From: Megamerina dolium
Taxonomy: Eukaryota > Arthropoda > Insecta > Diptera > Megamerinidae
DNA: 64,000 nucleotides
Assembly: GCA_963854835.1 (NCBI GenBank)
Contig: OY978526.1
Span: 46,632,140-46,696,139, forward strand
Reading direction: 5' to 3'
A model generated the notes under the pieces. That model was given only the letters and a program-made list of their open reading frames with translations. It was not told the origin of the DNA and ran no database searches. The translations under genes and the position numbers were made by a program. Of this stretch, positions 23,093 through 32,613 are shown piece after piece (within the stretch, counting starts at the first letter, position 1; each line of letters opens with the position of its first letter).

Positions 23093-26000
23093 GTGGGTTG
23101 CCCCATCATTCACATTTCACAACTACAGCGTGTGCCAAGCAGCTTGACCATTGATGGAAAATTGGACAATATGGAATTCATGTTAACCCTGGACACTGGT
23201 GCATCACATTCTATAATCAAGAGCGATTTGGTAAAGAGGTTTGAGCCTTTAATGGGAATAAAATTGCGTACGGCAACGGGTGAGGATGCACAAATTCTGG
23301 GTAAGATAAAGAAACGAGTATCTATTGGAAATTACACGTGGGAACATGAATTCATTGTGGCTGACATCATCGATGACGTAATAATTGGTGTTGATTTTAT
23401 GATTGACAACGGATTTACGTTAGATTTAAATCAACGGATACTGCGCTATGCAAATGTCGAACTACCATTGAACATCGGTTACAAGCGTAGTGGGAACATC
23501 AAACGAGTACTGGCATGTCAACGCCAAGAGGTTCCAGCAAAATCAGAAGCGGTGATTTGGGCACAAATAAATGTGGATGATGGGACAGGCAAGTTGTGGT
23601 TAGTGGAAGCAGATAAAGAAATACAAAATAAAAACATCATACTTGGTAGGACGTTAGTAGAACCTAAAGAAAATGGAATAGTACCGGTGCGAATATTAAA
23701 TCCAACTAATACATCTACAGTTGTGAAGAAAGGAATGGTGATTGGTCATTGCCAGGAAGTTACTGCCGTAGTAGACTGCGAAAAGGGTTCGTCGATAAAA
23801 AGTGGAAGATCAAGAACTGTCGGAGCGGAAATAAAAGCACAGATGGAAGAATGGGCAGGTGTGCTTACCAAACAGCAAAAAGAAAAGGCTTTACAAGTAT
23901 TGGAGAAGTACAGTTCAATATTTTCTTCAAATGGAAAAACTGGAGGACGAACAACCATCGTGAAGCATCACATTGACACCGGTGATTCTAGACCAATTCG
24001 TCAAACACCACGACGAGTTCCATTGGCCAAAAGAGACGAAGCCATTAAGCTGATTTCCGATATGCAGAAACAAGGTGTTATTGAACCATCAGCGAGTCCA
24101 TGGAGTTCACCAGTTGTGCTGGTAAAGAAGAAGGATGGAAGTACTCGATTCTGTGTGGATTACAGAAAGCTAAATGATATTACGAAAAAAGACAGCTATC
24201 CACTGCCAAGAATCGATGACACTCTGGACACACTATCTGGTGCGAAGTGGTTCTCAACTCTTGATTTGCAAAGTGGCTACTGGCAAGTGGAACTTGGTAA
24301 GGAAGACAAAGAGAAAACAGCTTTCAGTATTGGCGATGGTCTATGGCAATTTACAGTCATGCCATTTGGTTTATGCAATGCGCCAGCTACTTTCGAACGT
24401 TTGATGGAGCGTGTACTCAGAGGACTACACTGGAAAACGTGCTTGGTGTACCTCGATGACATTATTGTGATGGGAAAAGATTTTAACGACCACCTGGAAA
24501 AGTTGAAAGAAGTATTTGAGCGTATACAATCAGCAGGGCTTAAACTGAATATGAAAAAGTGTTCACTCTTCAGGCAAGAAGTTAAATATCTTGGTCATAA
24601 AGTAACAACAGAAGGGGTACATACCGACGAGGAGAAAGTAGCAGCAGTTCAAGAATGGCCTATTCCGTCGAATCTTCACGAGCTAAGAAGCTTCCTAGGC
24701 TTATGCACCTACTATAGACGATTTGTTCCTGGATTTGCAAACATCGCCAGCAGTCTGCATGAGTTGACAAGAAAGAACAAACCATTTGTGTGGGGCGAGG
24801 ACCAACAGAAAGCATTCGAACAGCTGAAAGAAAAACTCTGTTCAGCACCAATATTAGCGTATCCAGTACCTGGTCAAAAGTTTGTGTTGGACACAGATGC
24901 GAGTGGCTATGGAATAGGTGGTGTGCTCTCTCAGATCATAGATGGGCAAGAAAAAGTAATAGCATACTACAGTAAAATCCTGTCGAAGTCAGAAAGAAAT
25001 TACTGTGTCACACGAAGAGAGTTGCTCGCAATACTGGAATGTGTAAAGTATTTCCATAAATACTTGTACGGTCAGTCATTTCATCTACGAACTGACCACT
25101 CAGCGCTAAGGTGGTTATTGCAATTTAAAAACCCAGAAGGACAATTGGCGCGCTGGATTGAAAGGCTGCAGAGTTATCATTTTACCATCGAACATCGTAA
25201 AGGAGGACATCACGGCAACGCGGATGCTCTATCTCGTCGTCCTTGCAAAATGGAATGTAAACATTGTTCTCGAGTGGAAAGCAAGGAGCACATTGTCGAC
25301 GTACGACTTACAAATATATTGCCGGAGGAGACATGGACCACTGAACGAGTGCAAGAAGATCAGCGGAACGACCCAGATCTCGTAAAGATTATGGAATACA
25401 AGGAGCAGGGCATACGTCCAGATTGGCAAGAAATGGCTAATGAGAGTCCAATAGCAAAGGCATACTGGGCGCAGTGGCAAAGCCTGCACTTACGAGACGG
25501 ATGTTTATTCCGAGAATGGGAAAGTGAGGATGGAAAAATCACTAATGATCTTCTAGTGGTACCCAAGGCGAGAATAAATGAAGTGATAGCTGAGTATCAC
25601 AATGCCTCCAGTGGAGGGCATTTGGGAATCACCAAAACCGTCGAGAAAATAAAGAAACGATTTTATTGGGTTGGATGTCATGACCATGTCGCTGATTGGA
25701 TTCGGAAGTGTAAGCAATGTGCAATGGCCAAAGGTCCCACTAAGAAAAGTCGAGGTAAGATGCACCAATACACCGTGGGTGCTCCATTTGAGCGAATTGC
25801 TATGGACATAGCTGGGCCATTTCCAATAAGCAACGCAGGAAACAAGTATGTTCTGGTGGTTATAGATTACTTCAGTAAATGGCCTGAAGTATACCCCATT
25901 CCAAATCAGGAAGCTAGTACAGTTGCGGATATATTCGTCAACCAATGGGTTACTCGTTTTGGTGTACCGATGGAGTTACACTCAGACCAAGGTCGAAATT

Positions 26001-26638
26001 TCGAATCAGTTGTATTCCAAGAGATATGTCGTATGCTGGGTATATACAAAACTCGTACAACACCTTTGCATCCACAATCTGATGGCATGGTAGAACGATT
26101 TAACCGTACCTTGGAGGAATATTTGAGAAAAGTCGTAGATAAATACCAAAGAGACTGGGATGTACATATACCAATGTTCCTCATGGCATATAGATGCGCA
26201 CAACATGATACGACGGCTACTACACCGGCAATGGCAATTTTTGGAAACGAGTTAAGACTGCCAGCTGATTTAAAATTTGGAGTTGTAACACCAACGAGAT
26301 CAACCGAAGGAAATTATACTAGCGAAAAGCGGGAACAGTTGGATGAAGTACATCAGTTCATCAGAGAGCGGTCGCAGATGATAAGCGATAAGATGAAGGC
26401 CAGGTATGACTTGAAAGCAAATTCAAAAGGGTTCTATGAAGGAGAGCTTGTAATGCTTCATAATCCACAACGAAAGAAAGGCCTGTCTCCTAAACTACAG
26501 ACTCATTGGGAAGGACCATATGAGATTATAGCAAAGATAAATGACGTAGTGTATCGCATTCAACGTGCCTGGAATAAAAGAGCAAAGTTTAAAGTAGTGC
26601 ACTTAGAGCGACTTGCGCCATATCGAGGGGAAGTATAA
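23093..26638 (+). CDS. pol: Pol polyprotein of copy B, uninterrupted
   Basis: The 1181-codon frame counted from a GTG has no good ATG start and should be reached by a -1 shift from gag (overlap begins near 23033). In order: aspartic protease with [10 protein letters not shown] (residue ~33); reverse transcriptase with [34 protein letters not shown] and the catalytic YLDDIIVMG; RNase H with DTDASGYGIGGVLS and RRELLAILE; integrase with zinc-binding H/H (YHNASSGGH) and C/C (CKQC), then the D,D,E core (MDIAGPF, HSDQGRNF, QSDGMVERF); and a GPY-type C-terminal module (HWEGPYEI). No envelope follows. Everything needed for catalysis seems present, so this copy could supply enzymes in trans even though its gag is broken. 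Confidence 0.95.
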   Translation: MGCPIIHISQLQRVPSSLTIDGKLDNMEFMLTLDTGASHSIIKSDLVKRFEPLMGIKLRTATGEDAQILGKIKKRVSIGNYTWEHEFIVADIIDDVIIGVDFMIDNGFTLDLNQRILRYANVELPLNIGYKRSGNIKRVLACQRQEVPAKSEAVIWAQINVDDGTGKLWLVEADKEIQNKNIILGRTLVEPKENGIVPVRILNPTNTSTVVKKGMVIGHCQEVTAVVDCEKGSSIKSGRSRTVGAEIKAQMEEWAGVLTKQQKEKALQVLEKYSSIFSSNGKTGGRTTIVKHHIDTGDSRPIRQTPRRVPLAKRDEAIKLISDMQKQGVIEPSASPWSSPVVLVKKKDGSTRFCVDYRKLNDITKKDSYPLPRIDDTLDTLSGAKWFSTLDLQSGYWQVELGKEDKEKTAFSIGDGLWQFTVMPFGLCNAPATFERLMERVLRGLHWKTCLVYLDDIIVMGKDFNDHLEKLKEVFERIQSAGLKLNMKKCSLFRQEVKYLGHKVTTEGVHTDEEKVAAVQEWPIPSNLHELRSFLGLCTYYRRFVPGFANIASSLHELTRKNKPFVWGEDQQKAFEQLKEKLCSAPILAYPVPGQKFVLDTDASGYGIGGVLSQIIDGQEKVIAYYSKILSKSERNYCVTRRELLAILECVKYFHKYLYGQSFHLRTDHSALRWLLQFKNPEGQLARWIERLQSYHFTIEHRKGGHHGNADALSRRPCKMECKHCSRVESKEHIVDVRLTNILPEETWTTERVQEDQRNDPDLVKIMEYKEQGIRPDWQEMANESPIAKAYWAQWQSLHLRDGCLFREWESEDGKITNDLLVVPKARINEVIAEYHNASSGGHLGITKTVEKIKKRFYWVGCHDHVADWIRKCKQCAMAKGPTKKSRGKMHQYTVGAPFERIAMDIAGPFPISNAGNKYVLVVIDYFSKWPEVYPIPNQEASTVADIFVNQWVTRFGVPMELHSDQGRNFESVVFQEICRMLGIYKTRTTPLHPQSDGMVERFNRTLEEYLRKVVDKYQRDWDVHIPMFLMAYRCAQHDTTATTPAMAIFGNELRLPADLKFGVVTPTRSTEGNYTSEKREQLDEVHQFIRERSQMISDKMKARYDLKANSKGFYEGELVMLHNPQRKKGLSPKLQTHWEGPYEIIAKINDVVYRIQRAWNKRAKFKVVHLERLAPYRGEV

Positions 26639-26676
26639 AAACTTGTTCGGGACGAACAAGATTAAGAGGAGGGCAG

Positions 26677-27114
26677 TGTAACGAGTATCGATAGTTGATT
26701 ACTCATCACTATTGTGACTGACACTATTGGCAGCATCGAAACGAATGTCAACAAAAAGAAATGAGCGATAACCAGAACAAGCCAACGAGAAAGGAAGAGA
26801 AGAATCTCGATAAAGGAAGATTCTAGGGTGTTGCCAACAGAGTATAAATAGAGCCAGTGTTGAGAATTGACAATCAATCTAATTCCGAACGTGAATGCGA
26901 AAACATTGATACAGAGGCAAAAGTTGCAAGTACATTTAAGTGTTATAGTAAATAGTTGATTGTAAACAGAGTTGATTGTAAATAGAGATTATTAAATAAA
27001 TTGTTGCTGTATATAGTTGTATAAAATAAGTGTTGCAGTTATCATTAACAGAATCCAGTGATCGAACAAGGTAATTCAAATAGAATTAAACGTTCACAGA
27101 ATAAAAACGTAACA
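26677..27114 (+). mobile_element. 3' LTR of copy B
   Basis: 438 bp, begins TGTAACG and ends CGTAACA, preceded by a purine-rich AAGAGGAGGGCAG. It is followed by ATAT (27115-27118) and then unique sequence. Confidence 0.93.
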
Positions 27115-27118
27115 ATAT

Positions 27119-28490
27119 GTTTAATTAGAAAATGTATAAATCTCAAAACAAACAGAAACCAAATCATTAAATAATTAACTCAAACTCAAAAGAACGTAAT
27201 TTCTATGTCACGTAACTTATCCATACGAAAATACAACAAATAAAGCACTGTGGCTATGATTTAATCATCATCAATCGCTCGTTCTCACAAGTATTTATGG
27301 CGAATCCCTTTCTCTGTTGACATTTGCAAACATGTCGCTATTATTCTTACGCTCAATTCAAATGTATACGCGCGTGCGGTTCAAAATGGTAATCAAATCC
27401 AAATTCGTAATTCTCTCGGGCTATAAACACTAGTGAACATATTTAACCCCTGTTCCATATGAATGCATGCGGTAGTGTATTATTTAAACAAATATGTTTA
27501 ATATATGCGTATAATTTCCAATATAAATATATGAATTTCCAACAAATTTAATAGTGTCGCACGTACGTTTCATAAATGGGAAGTTATCCAAACTTTGATG
27601 ATTATCTCGCGATCAAATAAAAAAAACATCAGTGAAACAATTCTGCTAGTGCCTTACGAGTGATTTCGTTTGTGTACAATACAAATCCATAGGTCGAATA
27701 CGCTTATTCTTCTAGCGCAAAAACTTCACATGAATGGGTGTGTGTTCTGGTCCACAATTCCTTCTCGGATTAGGCAATAGTGTGGCCGTACAGTGGACGT
27801 GAACAATAAACCCTAATATAATATAACACAAACTTATATGATACGTCTTACTTGAATGTGTCAGTAAATTATTCTTTGGTATCATATCCACACAAGTGGG
27901 TAATTATCGGAACACGGTGTATATCTTGCTAATGATGTTGGTGTGGTAGTTGGCACCCTTTGCATTTATGCCACCCTACGGTAGCACCCCTGCGCGGATC
28001 TGTGCTTCAGGCCTGGCAACACAACAGTGTCAACTAGTCCAGTGACCGGATTTAATAGTGAGAATATATAGCTAATTACAATTAACACACTCGAGTTCAT
28101 GCACTTTTTCTTTTCATTATCTTTTCTCTCATGAAAAATTTCGCAAGTGAACGATTAGAAAGAACCGTAAACTGCAACAAAACGACATGGCTTAATCAAT
28201 ATACCAAACACAGGCAAGTGTAACTAAAGAAGTAACAAAATACCAAAAGGCTAAGACGGACACATACATACACCTGGCAGTATATATCTTTGCAGATGCA
28301 TAGGTAAATAAACAAACCATATACATAATATTTACAGTATATCTCTTAATACTGATTTTATATTATAGGGAGCCATGGCTATATTGGAATAGGTATAGAG
28401 CAGGCACTGCATACAACAATACATCAAGAACATTCGGTGCCCAACGTAGGCCACCACCCAGAACTACCTCACCTGATGATTACACAAATA
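27119..28490. other. Intergenic sequence, nothing recognised
   Basis: About 1.4 kb of AT-rich DNA without a long reading frame, recognisable repeat or RNA gene that I can support. Confidence 0.4.
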
Positions 28491-29715
28491 CAGGGTGATT
28501 TTTTGGCAACTCAGCTGTTTTCATTTAATATGTTACTGTCAAACATGCTCAGTTTGGACTAAAATATACCAATGAATCGACTTACAATCGAACAACGCTT
28601 GCAGATTATTGAATTTTATTATCAAAATTCCCTGAACACAACAAAGTGCACGATGCACTTTTCTGGACGTAGCTCATTGGCGTATTTGGTGTGAAGAGCA
28701 TCCAGAAGCATTGCAAGAACTGCCAATGCATACCTAAAAATGCACTCCTTGGTGTGGATTATGGGCTGGGGGCATCATTGGACCGTACTTTTTCAAAAAC
28801 GACGAAGGCAGGAACGTTACTGTGAATGGCGAGCGCTATCGTGCGATGATTACAACTTTTTTTGCCCAAAATGGAAGAACTGGTCTTGGCTGACAAAAAA
28901 AATTTAATATGTGGCACTTAAAGCCCCGAAGGGGTCTTTGGCCGAGCTTCTCTTCCATTACTGTTGTGCGTATTAAATTTTTGGAAGGGACCTACTTATT
29001 TTAGCCGGTGCTGAACGACAGAACCCTTGAGACATCACTTTTTCTAAGTTTTGTCACAGAGTTCTTTTAGAAGCTTGTTCATGCCAAATTGTTACTGCCG
29101 GAAGAATTGCCAATTGTTTGCAGACAGGTGGGTACCGTTCGAAAAGAAAATCTTTTCAGTATTAAATTTGCTATGCTTCAGCCGAGGATTGAACCCACGA
29201 CCTACAGATCAAAAGGCCAACACACTAGCCACTGAGCTATGGCACTCCACTTGGCTGAAATCTGGTTTGAAAAAGACGGTGCCACATGCCACACAGCACG
29301 CGATACAATGGCCCAATTGAGAGGCGAGTTCGGCAAACAGTTTATTTCACGTTTGGGGTCGGTCAATTGGCCGCCTAGATCGTGCGATTTTTCGCCTTTA
29401 GACTATTTTTTGTAGGGCTGTATTAAGGCTCATGTCTATAGCGAAAAGCTCGCAACCGTTGACACATTGGAAGCCAATATTGAAGAATTTATTCGTAAGA
29501 TACCGGCCGGTATGTTGGAGAGAGTATACCAAAATTGGACCCAGCTTATGAATCATTTGTAGCGTAGCCGCCGTCAACATTTACATGAAATCATCTTTAA
29601 ACATTGAATTATCGTATATAGATCGTTCAATCGACTCAAATAAAGATTTCATACATTTCTCTAAATTTTATGTTTTTTTTTCATCAAATCCAAAGGCTCT
29701 TAAAAAATCACCCTG
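28491..29715 (+). mobile_element. Mariner-like DNA transposon, internally deleted and SINE-interrupted
   Basis: Termini CAGGGTGATTTTTT (left) and AAAAAATCACCCTG (right) are inverted repeats, and TA flanks both ends (28489-28490, 29716-29717). Between them lie broken pieces of a mariner/DUF4817-type transposase: an N-terminal MNRLTIEQRLQIIEFY near 28572, then GIIGPYFFKNDEGRNVTVNG near 28770, then KDGATCHTARDTM and WPPRSCDFSPLDYF near 29270-29410, and the C-terminal helices to about 29605. Stops, a deletion after the N-terminus and a SINE insertion inactivate it. Confidence 0.88.
28894..29249 (-). mobile_element. tRNA-derived SINE inside the mariner-like element
   Basis: On the minus strand it starts with a tRNA-like head holding an A box (TAGCTCAGTGG) and B box (GGGTTCAATCC), continues with a ~200 bp body and ends GTGCCACATATTAAA plus a T run. 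A 9 bp target duplication CTTGGCTGA lies at 28885-28893 and 29250-29258, and removing the SINE rejoins the transposase sequence. Confidence 0.9.
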
Positions 29716-29789
29716 TAAATAAAGAAAAGCGCCGTGAATACTTATATGCGTATGTGCAAAAATTTGAAAACATGCGTTGCAGGTTCTGC

Positions 29790-30190
29790 CAGTGGGTCCA
29801 TAACCGCGTCGAGTGTAGTCAAAATGACTATCAGAAGAGGGTCTGAGGACACAAATGATTGGCTTTGCATTGATTTGGAAAGGTGGTTCGAAATTGTAAA
29901 TCAGCTTGCCGATGCTGTAATTGTATGCGACAATGCGCCATATCATTCGAAGTTACACGAGTATGCTTGGAAGCCACTTTATTGCGTCTGGGTCTTTATT
30001 CTCCTATGCTTAACCCCATATAAATAATATAGGGAAAAATAGAGGCGCATGTTAAGTCAAACATACAGGTTCCAGACGTGATTGGACCGGGTGTTGAACA
30101 AAGGTTGCAGTATTTAGAAGGCCTAATTAAAGACGCCATCGCTACTGTTAATGATAGAGATTGTACTAGAGCAATACAATACATAAACTT
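29790..30190 (+). pseudogene. Decayed Tc1/IS630-type transposase fragment
   Basis: A frame at 29734-30027 contains VIVCDNAPYHSKLHEYAW, typical of the second catalytic Asp region of DDE transposases. In another frame the sequence continues LLRLGLYSPMLNPI and IEAHVKSNIQVPDVIG, typical of the region around the third catalytic residue, then YLEGLIKDAIATVND. A frameshift lies near 29975 and stops near 30026. Ends of the element were not identified. Confidence 0.7.
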
Positions 30191-30369
30191 GATAATATGT
30201 CAGTAGGACATTGAAAATATCGTTCGTTTTTTAATCCTTTCTGTAATATACATGATAACTGTGTAATAAAGTTATTTACTATAATCTACCTATGTACATA
30301 TGTTAAACTTTTTTATGAAGATATTGTTAATTGCAAGATATACAATATAATTTACAATACAATTAAAAT

Positions 30370-30545
30370 AAATTTGATATTTACTAAAGAACATTTGATG
30401 TTTTCTAAAATACATTTGTTGCTTTCTAAAGTACATTTGACACGTTCCAAAATCGAAAAGATAAGTACATTTGATAATTCTAAAGTGCATTTGACTATTC
30501 TAAAGTCCATCTGATGCTTTCTAAAATCAATCCGATTTTTTCGAA
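30370..30545. repeat. Degenerate minisatellite (~20 bp unit)
   Basis: The phrase TTCTAAAGTACATTTGA and variants recur about seven times at roughly 20-40 bp spacing. No gene is supported here; minus-strand frames across it are repeats of Lys/Phe/Met-rich sequence. Confidence 0.65.
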
Positions 30546-30859
30546 AATACTGTTGGTAAAGATTGGTAAAGGTAAAACTTGCGTTCAATTTTAGAAGAAC
30601 CTAGTTGCAGATTATTTCAATTTTAATAGTCTAATAGTTATGACGGATCATCGATTTTGAACCTCAAAAAGGTTTACTCCATTTGGTTTTTTTATTCAAT
30701 TTTTTTTTTTTTAATACTAAGAATTTATTGAATCTCTACCTTTCGGAGAAACTCACAATAAGTATTCAAATCTTACAAACTAACTTAAAATTCTGTGATA
30801 TTCCCGATATTCCATAACAATTTGTTAAGTCGTGAGGTTTAGCAATTACACAGCGTATT

Positions 30860-31440
30860 CAATGTGTCATTTCTTTTTAGTCGTCGATGGCCTGTGCTCA
30901 GCAACAATTGCCTAGCAAGAGGATTCGGATGGTTGTGTAATTTTTGAATGTAGCTTTTGCAGGACTTTGCAACTTCCTCAGCAATTGTGGGTACATTCAA
31001 ATCTCGAATGTCGGCTGGTGTGTGTGGGCTATAGTTTGATTACTTGTAAATCCTTGAGCAGGTGGCTGAGCTGTGAGCAACTGGTTGAATTTTTCGAGTG
31101 CTGAGTCTACATCGTGTCCATTTCTTAATACAGTACTTAGAGGAAGATGGGAATTTACAAATTTCTTGAATTTCATCTAGTCTTTTTCTTTCTTTCTGAT
31201 TTTATAGATATTACCGTGGGTGAGTGATCAGATGAGAGATCATAATCTGCAAACCATAGGCGACTTCAAAGTATATGAGATCGGGCATCTTCCTTTTGTC
31301 CGTCGTCCGATATGTCGGTTGACCGTTTGAGATTACATCGTAGCCGTGGTTAGTAACTATTAAGCATAGTCTTCTGCCTTTTAGAGTTATTAAGCCCCAG
31401 TGGAGTATGATTTGCGTTGAAATCGCCAGCAACGAAGAAT
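30860..31440 (-). pseudogene. Jockey-type endonuclease fragment
   Basis: The minus strand encodes, across frameshifts, DFNANHTPLGL, LISNGQPTYR-like and PDLIYFEVA-like motifs and a SDHSPT-like end, the C-terminal half of an APE-type endonuclease. It continues with the endonuclease-RT linker (LPLSTVLRNGHDVDSALEKF near 31130-31070). The reverse transcriptase is missing. Confidence 0.7.
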
Positions 31441-31444
31441 CAAT

Positions 31445-32613
31445 ATTTTACATATTTTTTTTTTTTATATTAAAATTGACGCTTCTGTGATAGGGGCAGA
31501 AACGCCAGCTCCCCAAAGTAATTGTGCCAAACATTGTACAAGGTCGTCTGAAACGCAAATGAAATGCGCAAACACGAATGTAATTATTTTCGAAAAAGGT
31601 CTATCTTACTAATTTTCATATATTAATCAAACCCGTTGGTATGTGCAATCATACTTAATTTATGTTTTAAAGCATTTAATTTTCAGCCATTCTAGGTATT
31701 AATGGAAAATTTTTGTGGCACAGATTTTTTAAGATTTTCTATTGTTACTTCAAATTGTTCTCTTAAACATTTACAGAAATTTGCATTTTCAATTGTGTCG
31801 AGATATATTGAATGCATTTCGAGAAATCTGATTTTAAAAACAAGGTTCAAAGATACGTTTCAAGTATAAGTAATTGGCCGTTTTTCTCTTTAGCTTGTGG
31901 CTCACGTACTAAGCATAATATCGATAAAAGTATTTTTGTATCATCTTTCACATGCTTAGTTATGAAAATGGAATACATATGGAAAATCGGTCTTATGTAA
32001 AATTATTAGTTTTAATGTGGTTGACATCTCAAAATTATCAAGCCATTCCTTTTCGAATGATCATCGAGTCCAACACAGTAGAAATAAATTCTTTAAATCT
32101 GAAATAATTCTGACTGACTTTGATAGGTGAGTTAAGTCCTGAATGATTCAATATTCTTAGAGATATGTAACTGCTTTAGTAGATTATCATATAATTGTAT
32201 TTATATTTATTTTATGAAAAGTGCAAGTAAGAATGACTGGCCAGTAGTTATAGTCAAAGTTAATCTTAAATTAAGAATCGGCTTTTTGATACGGGAAATA
32301 TGTCAAATAAGTCGATTCTAAATTGAAGCTGAAGCTTAACTTTAACTATAAATACGGATCATTGTCTATATCAAATACATTAATAAAAAATTATCAATTA
32401 GTAATTTTCTTTGACCCAAAACAGAATGCAAAATAGAAATATATAGTTTACAAAAAATATATATAAATGTATGACTTAAACGCAACAATGACGACAAACG
32501 AAATAATTACAAGTATATAATTGTAAAACGTATGTATGTATGTATATGCAATTACATCAAATATAATAGGAAAATTAGACAATAGATATTCATTATCAAC
32601 TCTATCATATTCT
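31445..32613. other. AT-rich spacer downstream of the NuSAP-like gene
   Basis: No coding sequence or repeat family is recognised. The region next to 32613 should include the 3' UTR of the minus-strand gene. Confidence 0.4.

Larger units (their letters stand above)
21172..27114 (+). mobile_element. Ty3/gypsy LTR retrotransposon, copy B (5.94 kb)
   Basis: Two 438 bp LTRs (21172-21609, 26677-27114) appear identical by eye apart from the second base of the 5' LTR (TATAACG instead of TGTAACG). The element is flanked by ATAT at 21168-21171 and 27115-27118. Gag has one nonsense codon; pol is a continuous frame. LTR identity implies a very recent insertion, more recent than copy A. It shares an ATAT with copy A. 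Confidence 0.95.

Noticed and set aside
16160..26206. Many minus-strand frames of 60-130 codons opposite gag and pol
   Set aside because: They are antisense shadows of the well-supported plus-strand retrotransposon genes.
15338..27114. Copies A and B as one unequal-recombination tandem
   Set aside because: Each copy has its own pair of LTRs, the LTR subtypes differ between A and B, and an ATAT lies between them.
29051..29320. Open frame across the SINE in the mariner-like element (and similar frames at 38494, 45405 and 63355)
   Set aside because: The frames follow the SINE body in each copy; SINEs of this type do not encode protein.
30300..30590. CRISPR-like short repeats
   Set aside because: Units are degenerate, contiguous and in a eukaryotic setting; it is a minisatellite.
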